Of a DNA stretch of 64,000 nt, positions 7,745-15,654 are shown in pieces. The stretch is from the NCBI RefSeq assembly GCF_002994635.1, contig NZ_PVNL01000124.1, positions 62,001 to 126,000 of the forward strand, read 5' to 3'. A model generated the notes under the pieces. The model was not told the origin of the DNA and did no database searches. It saw only the letters and a program-made list of their open reading frames with translations. The DNA comes from Enhygromyxa salina. GTDB lineage: Bacteria; Myxococcota_A; Polyangia; Nannocystales; Nannocystaceae. The position numbers and the translations under genes are program-made. Each line of letters begins with the position of its first letter. Positions within the stretch are counted from its first letter, which is position 1.

Positions 7745-10030
7745 CTATTCACGACTGCGAGTGAAGCGCTTGGGTGTCAGCGATTGCGTCGCGCAATCGT
7801 CGAAGTGACACACCCGATTCTTGCCGGACCGTTTTGCAGAGAACATCGCGTGGTCAGCCTGGCGGATCAGCTGCTCTTCGTCCGTGGTCGGGTTGTCGCC
7901 GAAGGTGTTCGTGGCAATGCCCAGGCTCGCCGACACGACCCCGTGGGCGTCGAGATCACCCTCCATCTTGTCGAGAATCCGCTGCCCGACCTTCTCGGCG
8001 ATCTCTTTTGAGGCCTCCGATAGCACGATCACGAATTCATCGCCGCCGAACCGCGCGACCGTGTCGACCGCTCGGACCTTGCCACCTAGAATTCCAGCGA
8101 CCCGCTTCAGGACTTTGTCGCCTTCGTCGTGCCCGTACTCGTCGTTGATCTGCTTGAAGCCGTCGAGGTCGACCATGATCACGCTCAGGGGTCGCTGATG
8201 TCGGTTGGCCCGGGCGTACTCTTCGCGGAGTCGAACCGACAGATGCCGACGGTTGTAGAGGCCGGTCAAGGGATCGGTCACGGCCAGCGCTTCGACCTTG
8301 CGCTTGGCCTCCTCGAGCGCGCGAGCCAGCAGCGCTCCCTTGACGGACGAGGAGATCGCCTGGCGAAGCTCGCCGACCAAGATGCTGTCGTATGATCCGT
8401 ACTCGAACAGACCAATGCCCAGGCGCTCGCCGCGAAACCCGAGCGGCTCGGCGATCACGCTGCGCCCGTCGAGGAAGCCCGCAGGCGCCAGCGCGCGACT
8501 CTCGAACTGACCCGACAGCGAGGTGCGGCCGCGCTCGTTGAACACCAGCACCGCGTCGAGCTCCTCGGTCAGGCGGTTGGGCTCGGTGAATAGCGCGATG
8601 ACGGCCGACTTGATGCCGAGCTGGGGCAGGTGATTGGCCGCGATCTCCGAGAGCGTCGCGAGGTCCGGCGCGACCAACAGGGCGGTCGTCGCGTCACCGA
8701 GCACCCGGCGGGTCGCGAGTGCCTCCGCGCGTCGCTGGGCCTGAGAGATCGCGCTCGTGTCGCTGGCCATCAACAGGGCTTCTTGCAGCAGGTCGCCGAG
8801 GCGGGCGCGATCGTCTGGGGTGGACGCGCAGCGCATGGCGTGGCGACGCAGCGCGACCAAGACATCTTGGCAGGCACCCACCTCGCCGCGCTGCTGCAAC
8901 AGCGCGTTGAGGATGTCCTCGACCGCTTCGAAGAAGGCCTCGGGGGTCTCGCCGCTCAGCTGCGAGAGTAGGCCGTTCAGCAGCCGGGTCTCCCACGCTT
9001 GTGTCACCAGCTCGAGCGCCCCGTGGGCCGCGATCTGCAGGTCTCGGGTGACGTCGTCCCAGCGTGATCGCAGCGCGAGCGCAAAGTCGCGGCGCTCGTC
9101 GACAGCGCTCCACGATGGGGTCGAGTCGCATTCACGCACGGTGCATCCGCACGAGCGACGCTGCACGAACTCACTTTGAAACGTGACGCTGACTGGCTCC
9201 GGGGCCTCGCCGTTGAGCGCGGACGCCAGCAGCCGCACGCCGTGGCGCACCTGCTGCACGATCGGCTGGCGGACGGTCGTCAGCGGTGCGGGTGCGTAGC
9301 GACCAAATTCGATGTCGTCGAAGCCGGTGAGCGCGATGTCGCGAGGGACGCGGAGCCCCCGGGCCAGCAGCGCCGTCAGAGCGCCGAGCGCCATCGCGTC
9401 GTCGGCACAGACGATCGCGTCGACCTCGGTTTTTTGCAGCCCGCGCGCCTCGAACAGGGTGTGGACCGCCCGCTCACCCGACTCGCGCAAGAAGTCCCCG
9501 TGGACCAGCAGGCGCGGGTCCTCGGCGATCCCCGCTTCCCGCAGGGCGCGACTGTAGCCCTGATAGCGCGCGTCGGCCTCCTGGCTCGCCTTTGGGCCCG
9601 TGACGAATGCGATGTTTCGGTGCCCATGCGCCGTGAGCAGGTGATTGACCATCGTGTGCATTCCAGCCTCGTTGTCGGTCAACAACGATGGAATCCCCTC
9701 CAGCTCCACCCCGAGGCTAATACGCGGGAGTGGGGTGTAGCGATCAACAAAGTCCTGCACCTCCGTCAGCGTTGAATGATGGCCGATGACGTGTGACGCA
9801 ATCAGGAGCGCGTCGACGCTCTGGGCCGAGATCAAGTCGTAGATGAAGGTCTTGGGATTTGACTGTTCCAGACCCAGCACGCCGCCACCGACCGCGACGA
9901 AGTCCAGGCCATTTTCACACGTTGCCCGCGCGGCCGCTCGGAGCAGCCTGCTTTGAAACTCGTCCTCGAAAGCATCGACCAACAAGGCAACTCGCTTCCT
10001 TGTACCAGGGCGGGGGCGGGAGCGTGTCAT
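7745..10030 (-). CDS. LacI-like ligand sensor / GAF-like / GGDEF diguanylate cyclase fusion
   Basis: 761 residues. Residues about 12-300 form a periplasmic-binding-protein-like (LacI/GalR effector) fold: RKRVALLVDAFEDEFQ start, TDNEAGMHTMVNHLLTAHGH, IAFVTGP, CADDAMALGALTALL and ALTGFDDIEFGRYA. There is no N-terminal helix-turn-helix, no signal peptide and no membrane segment, so it should sense a small ligand in the cytoplasm without binding DNA. A helical region (about 310-450) and a GAF-like region (about 455-575) follow. The GGDEF domain starts near 580 (TDPLTGLYNRRHL) with active site RFGGDEF at 660-666 and an intact inhibitory RxxD (653-656) five residues upstream. It should make c-di-GMP and be feedback-controlled. 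It faces the Entner-Doudoroff operon, so a sugar ligand is likely but unproven. Confidence 0.85.
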   Translation of the reverse strand: MTRSRPRPGTRKRVALLVDAFEDEFQSRLLRAAARATCENGLDFVAVGGGVLGLEQSNPKTFIYDLISAQSVDALLIASHVIGHHSTLTEVQDFVDRYTPLPRISLGVELEGIPSLLTDNEAGMHTMVNHLLTAHGHRNIAFVTGPKASQEADARYQGYSRALREAGIAEDPRLLVHGDFLRESGERAVHTLFEARGLQKTEVDAIVCADDAMALGALTALLARGLRVPRDIALTGFDDIEFGRYAPAPLTTVRQPIVQQVRHGVRLLASALNGEAPEPVSVTFQSEFVQRRSCGCTVRECDSTPSWSAVDERRDFALALRSRWDDVTRDLQIAAHGALELVTQAWETRLLNGLLSQLSGETPEAFFEAVEDILNALLQQRGEVGACQDVLVALRRHAMRCASTPDDRARLGDLLQEALLMASDTSAISQAQRRAEALATRRVLGDATTALLVAPDLATLSEIAANHLPQLGIKSAVIALFTEPNRLTEELDAVLVFNERGRTSLSGQFESRALAPAGFLDGRSVIAEPLGFRGERLGIGLFEYGSYDSILVGELRQAISSSVKGALLARALEEAKRKVEALAVTDPLTGLYNRRHLSVRLREEYARANRHQRPLSVIMVDLDGFKQINDEYGHDEGDKVLKRVAGILGGKVRAVDTVARFGGDEFVIVLSEASKEIAEKVGQRILDKMEGDLDAHGVVSASLGIATNTFGDNPTTDEEQLIRQADHAMFSAKRSGKNRVCHFDDCATQSLTPKRFTRSRE

Positions 10031-10041
10031 CGTCTAAAAGT

Positions 10042-10051
10042 CTCTCGAGAG
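10042..10051. promoter_or_regulatory. Perfect 10-bp palindrome ahead of the sensor/cyclase gene
   Basis: CTCTCGAGAG lies 12 bp upstream of the ATG of the minus-strand sensor/cyclase gene. A second, imperfect inverted repeat (CGAGCCCGG ... CCGGGTTTGCTCG) spans 10071-10101. Either could be an operator, but no factor can be assigned. Confidence 0.25.
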
Positions 10052-10220
10052 CCATGCAGTAGAATGTCATCGAGCCCGGGCCATGTTACCGGGTTTGCTC
10101 GGACACTGGGGATCCGGACGGCTCGCGTGGCTGCCGCGCTGTTTGCGGCGTCGAGATCGGCGAGCACTGCGTGTGCTGCGCGAAGTGGACTCGAGCTCGA
10201 ATATGTCGGGGCGGTTTGGA

Positions 10221-10248
10221 CGTAACGTGGACAACGTAACGTGGACAA
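10221..10248 (+). repeat. 14-bp tandem direct repeat upstream of the sigma factor gene
   Basis: CGTAACGTGGACAA occurs twice head to tail, ending 29 bp before the chosen ATG of the sigma factor. Position and perfect identity suggest a binding site or an autoregulated promoter element; a chance duplication is possible. The rest of 10031-10277 holds no gene that I can support. Confidence 0.5.
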
Positions 10249-10277
10249 AGACGAAGCGCTCCGATAGGCTCGCGTCG

Positions 10278-10934
10278 ATGGGGTCCAGTGGCGACGCCAT
10301 TCCTGTGGACGACGCGCGAGACGGGTCCGCGATGGAGGCGGTCGGGAGCGCGCACGCCGAGGATCTGACCCTCGTTCGCTCCGTCGTGCGCGGGGACAAG
10401 CGCGCCTGCGAGGCGTTTGCCCGCCGGTTGCTGCCGATCGTGCGTCGGGTGTCGCGTGGACTCCTGCGCGGAAGTGACGACGCGAACGATGCCGCGCAGA
10501 TCTCACTGATGGAGCTGCTCAGCTCCGCGTCCAATTATGCGGGTCGCGGTCCACTCGAGGCCTGGGCGCAGCTGATTGCGACGCGCTCGACCCTGCGGTG
10601 GATGAACAAGCAGCGGCGGGTGCGGGAGCGTGCCCTGGCCCAGGCCCAACAGACGGGGACCCACGATCGTCAGGAGGTGCTGCACACCGAGGCGCTCGAT
10701 CGGCTGCCGCGGCCGCTCGACGAGTATCTCGATCAGCTCAGCGAGGTGCAGCGGACCGCGGTGCTGTTGCGCTTCGTGCTGGGCCACACCATCCCGGAGA
10801 TCGCAGGAATCACCGATGTGCCGGTTCCAACCGCGAAGTCACGGGTTCAAAAGGGCCACCAGGAGCTGAGTCGCCTGGTCCGTCGAGATCTGAATCTGGG
10901 CGTGCGCCGTGCGGACGCCGACCCTGAAGACTGA
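10278..10934 (+). CDS. ECF-type RNA polymerase sigma factor
   Basis: 218 residues from ATG 10278; the frame is open upstream to 10083 but codon quality drops there. Region 2: DLTLVRSVVRGDKRACEAFARRLLP, with DDANDAAQISLMELL as the core-binding/-10 recognition helix, and an RSTLRWMNKQRR end. Region 4: DQLSEVQRTAVLLRFVLGHTIPEIAGITDVPVPTAKSRVQKG, a classical helix-turn-helix for the -35 element. No C-terminal extension is visible. It faces the FecR/TPR membrane protein, the most likely regulator, 27 bp away tail to tail. The tandem repeat at 10221-10248 may be part of its promoter. Confidence 0.85.
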   Translation: MGSSGDAIPVDDARDGSAMEAVGSAHAEDLTLVRSVVRGDKRACEAFARRLLPIVRRVSRGLLRGSDDANDAAQISLMELLSSASNYAGRGPLEAWAQLIATRSTLRWMNKQRRVRERALAQAQQTGTHDRQEVLHTEALDRLPRPLDEYLDQLSEVQRTAVLLRFVLGHTIPEIAGITDVPVPTAKSRVQKGHQELSRLVRRDLNLGVRRADADPED

Positions 10935-10955
10935 AGACTGAAGACTGAAGACTGA
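10924..10955 (+). repeat. Heptamer tandem repeat CTGAAGA carrying the sigma factor stop codon
   Basis: Four copies of CTGAAGA (10924, 10931, 10938, 10945) plus CTGA. The gene's TGA (10932-10934) lies inside the second copy. Because the unit is 7 bp and each contains TGA, stops appear in all three frames, so copy-number changes would only slightly alter the C-terminus. Confidence 0.85.
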
Positions 10956-10961
10956 GCGGAG

Positions 10962-12083
10962 CTACTCGTCCCGCAGCGCGTCTGCGTGGGCGCTGTTTGG
11001 GTACTTGCTCAAGAACGCGTCGACTTCGGCCTTCGCGTCGGTGGCTCGCCCGAGCGAGCGCAGCGCACGGATCTTTCCGTGGTGAGCATCTTCGGCGAGC
11101 GGGCCTCCGTGGTCGAGGTACTCGTCGAAGTGGCGAAGCGCCTTGGCCGGATCGTCGAGCGGACCCTGGTAGAGCTGCGCGAGCGAGACCAGCGTCGCGC
11201 GGACCTTTGGCGAGGTGGGGTAGGCTGCGACCAGCTGCTCGTAGGTTGACGCGGCAGCGCTGAAATTTCTCGCCGCGCGCTGACTCCGGGCGAGCGTCAA
11301 CAGCTCGTCCGCGCTGGGTACTGGTTGTTTGGGACTGGGCTTGGGGGGGTCGAGTGGATCGGCCGCTTCCGGCTCTGCCGGTTCGATCGCGGCGACCGGT
11401 ACCGCCGCGTCGGGCGGGTCACTGCCGGCGGACTCGCCCGCTTCGAGCACCTGGGATGCGCCATCGGGGCCGGTCACGGTCACCGTGCCGCGCTCGACGG
11501 ACACGGTCCACGCTCGGGCCCGACGGGTCGCGCTGAAGTCTGCGGCGACGGTGGTCGCTTGAACGCGAACGCCAGCCAGCGACACGACGATCGGGTCCTC
11601 GGCCTCGACGCGGGCGGTCCCGTCGTGGAGCTGGAGGTTGCCGTCAGGCTCGAAGGCCCCGCGCGAGCCGGGTGTCAGACAGGCGCGCGCGTTGGCTCGG
11701 ATCCCACAGGTCTCGCGCGCCGTCGCGGTCACGACGCCTTCGAGGGGGGTGTCGCGGTGTTCCAACACCCACATCGCCTGGGTCGGCACGCTTGGATCGA
11801 CCTGAGCCACGGTCGACGCCTCACGAGTGATGTCGCCCGAGCCGGCGGGCAGCAGCCACCAGGTCACCGCGGCCGCGGCGGCGAGCAGTCCGGCAGCGGC
11901 GAGCCAGGGCGTCACGCTCTTGCGCCTTCGCTGGAACCGGACGACGTCGAGATGGGCGGCGACCGCTGCCGAGATCAGCTCGTCGTCGTCCTCGGGCGAC
12001 GCATCCACGCTCGCGCGTTGATGGAGGGCGGCGAGGAGCGCTCGCTCGACCTGGTCCTCGCCTGTGCTCGGGTCCGTGGACAT
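10962..12083 (-). CDS. FecR-domain membrane protein with C-terminal TPR region (putative anti-sigma)
   Basis: 373 residues. An acidic/basic cytoplasmic N-terminus (1-58) is followed by one membrane segment (about 60-78, WLAAAGLLAAAAAVTWWLL). A FecR-like beta region (about 95-215) contains TPGSRGAFEPDGNLQLHDG, VRVQATTVAADFSATR and VERGTVTVTGPDG. A Pro/Glu linker leads to TPR-like helices (about 258-373: ARNFSAAASTYEQLVAAYP, FDEYLDHGGPLAEDAHHGK). FecR proteins pass periplasmic signals to ECF sigma factors, and the convergent sigma gene fits as its partner. The zinc-finger anti-sigma motif is absent from the N-terminus, so control would be by another mechanism. Confidence 0.78.
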   Translation of the reverse strand: MSTDPSTGEDQVERALLAALHQRASVDASPEDDDELISAAVAAHLDVVRFQRRRKSVTPWLAAAGLLAAAAAVTWWLLPAGSGDITREASTVAQVDPSVPTQAMWVLEHRDTPLEGVVTATARETCGIRANARACLTPGSRGAFEPDGNLQLHDGTARVEAEDPIVVSLAGVRVQATTVAADFSATRRARAWTVSVERGTVTVTGPDGASQVLEAGESAGSDPPDAAVPVAAIEPAEPEAADPLDPPKPSPKQPVPSADELLTLARSQRAARNFSAAASTYEQLVAAYPTSPKVRATLVSLAQLYQGPLDDPAKALRHFDEYLDHGGPLAEDAHHGKIRALRSLGRATDAKAEVDAFLSKYPNSAHADALRDE

Positions 12084-12164
12084 CTCGTATGCTTGGTGGC
12101 CCGCAGCGCCTCAACCGGACGAACAAAAAAATAAGTGAGCGCCGTATCGGGGCGGTGGCGGAGG

Positions 12165-12170
12165 TATACT
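12165..12170 (+). promoter_or_regulatory. Possible -10 element TATACT
   Basis: TATACT lies 19 bp ahead of the GTG start of the following lipoprotein, in the AT-richer divergent region (AACAAAAAAATAAG at about 12121-12134). No matching -35 TTGACA is visible. Confidence 0.25.
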
Positions 12171-12188
12171 ACCCCAGTAGTGGGCTCG

Positions 12189-12761
12189 GTGCGCATCCGG
12201 TTCGTCGCTGTCGTGGGCTGTTGGGCGGCCGGCTGTACGCAGGTGCACCAGCTCGGGCAGCTCGAGGACAGCGCGGACGACGCTACGTCATCGCTGCCCT
12301 CGGAGGACTTGGACGAGTCCGACGACTCGGTCAGCACGAGCTCCGGCGGCAGCATGGACTCGAGCTTCGAGACGAGCGGGGATGGGGATGGCGATGGGGA
12401 TGGCGGTGGCGACGGGGATGGGGATGGCGATGGCGACGACACCGACGGTCCGATCCCGGACCCCTGCGACATCGTGGATCTTGGCGGAGACGAGGGCATC
12501 ACCATCGACATCGTGATCATGGGGATGCCGTGGGAGACCGGCGGTTGCTATCACTTCTACCTGACGAATGAGACCCGGGACGATGTGATCTGGGCCCGGG
12601 ATCTTCGCTTCGGTGGCACGCTCGACTCTTGGTGGACGTCCGAGGTCGAGCAGCTCAATGCGTCCGACTGGCGGTTCAGCGGGACCGACGAAGCCGGCAA
12701 CATCGTCGTGGTGGCGGGCGAGACGATCGTGTTCGGTAGCTGCCTGACGTGCATGCCCTGA
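12189..12761 (+). CDS. Secreted lipoprotein with Asp-Gly linker
   Basis: 190 residues from GTG 12189, chosen because it gives a compact lipoprotein signal: MRIRFVAVVGCWAAGC with lipobox AAGC (Cys16). A Ser/Asp/Glu-rich stretch leads into a Gly-Asp repeat linker (DNA about 12378-12441), then a C-terminal domain of about 100 residues with four Cys and several Trp (GGCYHFYL, DSWWTSEVEQ, FGSCLTCMP). The domain is not recognised; it looks like a small extracellular beta domain with disulfides. Divergent from the FecR gene. A longer form starting at GTG 12135 is possible but would hide the signal peptide. Confidence 0.72.
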   Translation: MRIRFVAVVGCWAAGCTQVHQLGQLEDSADDATSSLPSEDLDESDDSVSTSSGGSMDSSFETSGDGDGDGDGGGDGDGDGDGDDTDGPIPDPCDIVDLGGDEGITIDIVIMGMPWETGGCYHFYLTNETRDDVIWARDLRFGGTLDSWWTSEVEQLNASDWRFSGTDEAGNIVVVAGETIVFGSCLTCMP

Positions 12762-12806
12762 GGCAATGACCCCCACATGGACCTCAGTCTTCGCCGACTG
12801 CCGCAG

Positions 12807-13898
12807 CTAGAATTCGTACTGCACGCCCGCGCGGGCTTCAGCGCCGATCGGGGCAGGGTCGAGCACCGCTCGGGCCGCGGCGCTCTGCGCCACGTCGACC
12901 CGTACATTTCTAAGCCACCCGACTCCAGCTGCGCTGACGACGAGGCTGAGGCCGCGGTGCAGATGGACCACGAGGTCGGCACGCAGTCCCAGACCCACGC
13001 GCACGTCCGAGCCTGAATTGAGGCTCGTGCTCAGCTCGGGCTTCCACCACATCAGCTCGGCCACGCCGGTCGCCAGCACGCGGCCTGTCACCGCGCGCTC
13101 CGGGTTGAAGGCGTAGCCGACGGCCACACCCAGGGGGACCCGATGCAGCGCGAGATCCGTGAGCTCGTGGCGGGCCTGGCCGGCGGTCCAGCCGGCCGTG
13201 ATCGCAGCTGTCAGACGGATCGGGAACCGAATGCCGACGTCGAGCGCCGCGCCGCTCTGCCACGGGGCGTTCGACGCGAGGGTGGCTCCGAGGTAGCTCA
13301 GTCCCACGCGCAGGCGCGGACCAAACTCGGGGGTGGGCTCGATTGTTGGCTCCGGCTCCGGGGTTGGCTCTGGCTCCGGTGTTGGCTCTGGCTCTGGCTC
13401 TGGCTCTGGCTCGGGCGCGAGGCTGCGCATTCCACTCGGGGCACCCGCTCGCAGCGACTCCGCGGCCCCACGGACGATCACGGCCAGCGACTCGGCGAGC
13501 TCGTCGGCGTCTTCGACAAACTCGATGTCGCGAACGTAGCCGAGGTCGGTCCCCGGCGGCAGCACGAACAGCTGGATGGTCTGAGGATCGCGTCGGACCA
13601 GCCAGAACACAGCCCGCCCGCGCTGCTCGGCCCCGAGCTCGCGCGCCCACGCGAGCTGCACGAACACGTTCTCGAGCGGCCGCTGCGTGACGCTGACGTC
13701 GATGCTCAGGTCGACCAAGCTGGCCGCGAGCACGGGCTCGAGGGTCTCGGAGCTGAGATCGGTCCAGTCGCCGACCAGCGCGAACGCGATGTCCACGACC
13801 GCCGAGACCTCGGGCCGTGCGCGGTGGACCTCAGGCTCGGGTGGCGGAGACGTCGGCGCGGGCCCCAGGACCGACGTGAGGAGGAGGAGGCGGAGCAT
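12807..13898 (-). CDS. Envelope protein: N-terminal domain, Pro-Glu linker, C-terminal barrel-like domain
   Basis: 363 residues with a short signal sequence (MLRLLLLTSVLGPAP). The first domain (about 30-165) is alpha/beta with AVFWLVRRDPQTIQLFVLPP. A PEPEPEPT hexanucleotide-encoded linker (DNA about 13349-13420) joins it to about 160 residues rich in alternating small/aromatic residues and ending in VQYEF, as in outer-membrane barrels. Proteins of this plan are frequent in myxobacteria near sigma/FecR genes; I cannot name a family. The Pro-Glu spacer suggests it crosses the peptidoglycan. Confidence 0.7.
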   Translation of the reverse strand: MLRLLLLTSVLGPAPTSPPPEPEVHRARPEVSAVVDIAFALVGDWTDLSSETLEPVLAASLVDLSIDVSVTQRPLENVFVQLAWARELGAEQRGRAVFWLVRRDPQTIQLFVLPPGTDLGYVRDIEFVEDADELAESLAVIVRGAAESLRAGAPSGMRSLAPEPEPEPEPEPTPEPEPTPEPEPTIEPTPEFGPRLRVGLSYLGATLASNAPWQSGAALDVGIRFPIRLTAAITAGWTAGQARHELTDLALHRVPLGVAVGYAFNPERAVTGRVLATGVAELMWWKPELSTSLNSGSDVRVGLGLRADLVVHLHRGLSLVVSAAGVGWLRNVRVDVAQSAAARAVLDPAPIGAEARAGVQYEF

Positions 13899-14046
13899 TC
13901 AATCAATCGGGGCAAAGTGAGTATCCAGATCCCGATACGAGCGGTCAAGGGCCCGCATGCTTCGCTGCACACGTGCCTGCCGCGCAGACTGCTTCGCTGC
14001 CAATGATCGCTGCGGCACGCAGACGCGCCCCTCGCACCCGACCGCG

Positions 14047-14502
14047 TCACCCGACGCTCAGCGACCCGATCGCCGCCTCCACCTGCGACGCCTTCGGCTC
14101 GAAGAACGCCGCGTCCCCGCCAGCCTCGACCACGATCACCCGAGCATCCGTCACAAAGACCGACAGCCAATACACCATCTCGCGGCCACCCTCGTGGAGG
14201 ACATAGCGCAGCTGCTTCCCGGCGTGACCGTCGGCCGACTTCACGTCGATCCGGTCGAGCGGCTCGTACCCGGACTTGCGCAGCTGCACGTCAATGGTCG
14301 ACGACCAGTACAGCAGATCACCGCTGGGCCGGTTCTTCTCGGTCCGCACGGCGATCACGACGCCCTCGCCGTCGCTGGCCCGAAAGTCGTAGGTCTTGCT
14401 CTCGTCGTGCGAGGCGAAGCCGGTTGGGGTGTCGAGCTGCGTCGTGGCGCAGCCGCCAAGCAGACCGACGAGCGCGGCGATGATCCAGATTGAGCGTTTC
14501 AT
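14047..14502 (-). CDS. Small lipoprotein of unknown function
   Basis: 151 residues. MKRSIWIIAALVGLLGGC is a clear lipoprotein signal with lipobox LGGC (Cys18). The mature part has an alpha/beta pattern (YDFRASDGEGVVIAVRTEKN, LRYVLHEGGREMVYWLSVFV, DARVIVVEAGG) with no catalytic motif that I recognise. It lies 19 bp downstream of the DUF4349 lipoprotein on the same strand, so the two may form an operon and share a role in the envelope. Confidence 0.75.
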   Translation of the reverse strand: MKRSIWIIAALVGLLGGCATTQLDTPTGFASHDESKTYDFRASDGEGVVIAVRTEKNRPSGDLLYWSSTIDVQLRKSGYEPLDRIDVKSADGHAGKQLRYVLHEGGREMVYWLSVFVTDARVIVVEAGGDAAFFEPKASQVEAAIGSLSVG

Positions 14503-14521
14503 GTGTCGTGGTCCTATGCGG

Positions 14522-15436
14522 TTAGTTGCTGAAGTTCATGAGGCTGTCGACGCCGACGGTGGAGATCCAGCCAGCGGAGGTCGACAGGGTGCGTGGCGAG
14601 CTCGGGGGCGGGGTCGAGCCGTCGTCGACGGCGATCTTGACCTCGCGCTGCTCGGGCCGCTCACTGAACGCGATCGAGATGGTCGAGAACGCGGCCTGCG
14701 AGGACAGCAGCCGAATGCGGCCCTCGATCCGATCGATCTCGGCGGTCACCCGCTGCAGCTCCTTCTCGACGGTCAGGATCTGAGCGAGGTCCTTCGACTG
14801 GGCGAGCAGCTTCTCGATCCGGGCGCGGGTAGCCTTGAGGTTGTCGAGCTGGACCTGCAGATCGTGAAACTCTTCGGAGACATCGAGCGCTTGCACGGCC
14901 CGCGACTCGACCTCGCCAAGATCCTCGAGCTGCATCATCACCTTGCGAAACCGCTTCGACGGGACCCGCAAGGTCAGCGTGGTGTCGGTCATCTGGGCGA
15001 CGTAGCCACCCGCGCCGACCGCCAGCCCGACCGCGGTGTCGATGGTCTTGGCCGTGACGGAGAAGTCGACCCGGATCGCGAGCTGACCGGTGAAGATCAG
15101 CATCTGATCGACGGCGTCGGCCCCAATCGTGTCGAGCGGCTCGATCGCGGGCTCGGCCTCACCAGGGGCGACGGCGACGGCGGTGACGGGCGGGGGCGCT
15201 GGGGCCCCAAACACGCTAGCTGGCAGCGCAGCAGTAGACTCGGGCATCGGCGGCAGGCTGGCGGCACCCCCAGCGGCCGGCGCCGGGCCAGCCAGGCCGC
15301 CGGGATCGGCACCCATCGCGGCGTCGTCGCGATACGAATCTGCATGGTATCCGGGTGCCTCGGACATGGCGGATTTTTGGGCACAGCCAAGGGTTGAGAC
15401 GAGGAGCACAGACAAGACAGAGATCGGGACGCGCAT
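14522..15436 (-). CDS. DUF4349 family lipoprotein
   Basis: 304 residues from the ATG at 15436; a start ten codons further upstream is possible. MRVPISVLSVLLVSTLGC gives a lipobox at Cys18. An Ala/Pro-rich linker is followed by the DUF4349 core: FTGQLAIRVDFSVTAKTIDT, a VPSKRFRKVMMQLEDLGEVE segment, a coiled coil (about 190-255: HDLQVQLDNLKATRARIEKL, ILTVEKELQRVTAEIDRIEG) and a short beta end. Members usually carry a C-terminal membrane segment; here the protein stops soon after, so it is held only by the lipid anchor. Function unknown. Confidence 0.82.
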   Translation of the reverse strand: MRVPISVLSVLLVSTLGCAQKSAMSEAPGYHADSYRDDAAMGADPGGLAGPAPAAGGAASLPPMPESTAALPASVFGAPAPPPVTAVAVAPGEAEPAIEPLDTIGADAVDQMLIFTGQLAIRVDFSVTAKTIDTAVGLAVGAGGYVAQMTDTTLTLRVPSKRFRKVMMQLEDLGEVESRAVQALDVSEEFHDLQVQLDNLKATRARIEKLLAQSKDLAQILTVEKELQRVTAEIDRIEGRIRLLSSQAAFSTISIAFSERPEQREVKIAVDDGSTPPPSSPRTLSTSAGWISTVGVDSLMNFSN

Positions 15437-15654
15437 GGTCGAAGTTCCTGGGTTGCCGCGGCCCAACGCAGGGTGAGTTCGGGGCCCTTACATCGACGGC
15501 GAGGCAGCCTCGCGGCGACGCGTGAGGACGCGCCGTGGACTGCGACTCTCGGCGACAGCCCCATCGAGGCCCGGGGCGGCTACGCAGCACGCAGGCCCCA
15601 AGCGCGCTGCACGGCCCGAAGTTTCCGCTATCATCGCGGGCCGCACGGAACGCC

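Noticed and set aside
7745-10030. Transcriptional regulator of LacI family
   Set aside because: No helix-turn-helix in the first 60 residues; the chain begins directly with the ligand-binding fold and ends in GGDEF.
12378-12441. RTX-type calcium-binding repeats from Gly-Asp runs
   Set aside because: RTX needs nonapeptides GGxGxDxUx; these are simple dipeptide linkers after lipoprotein anchors.
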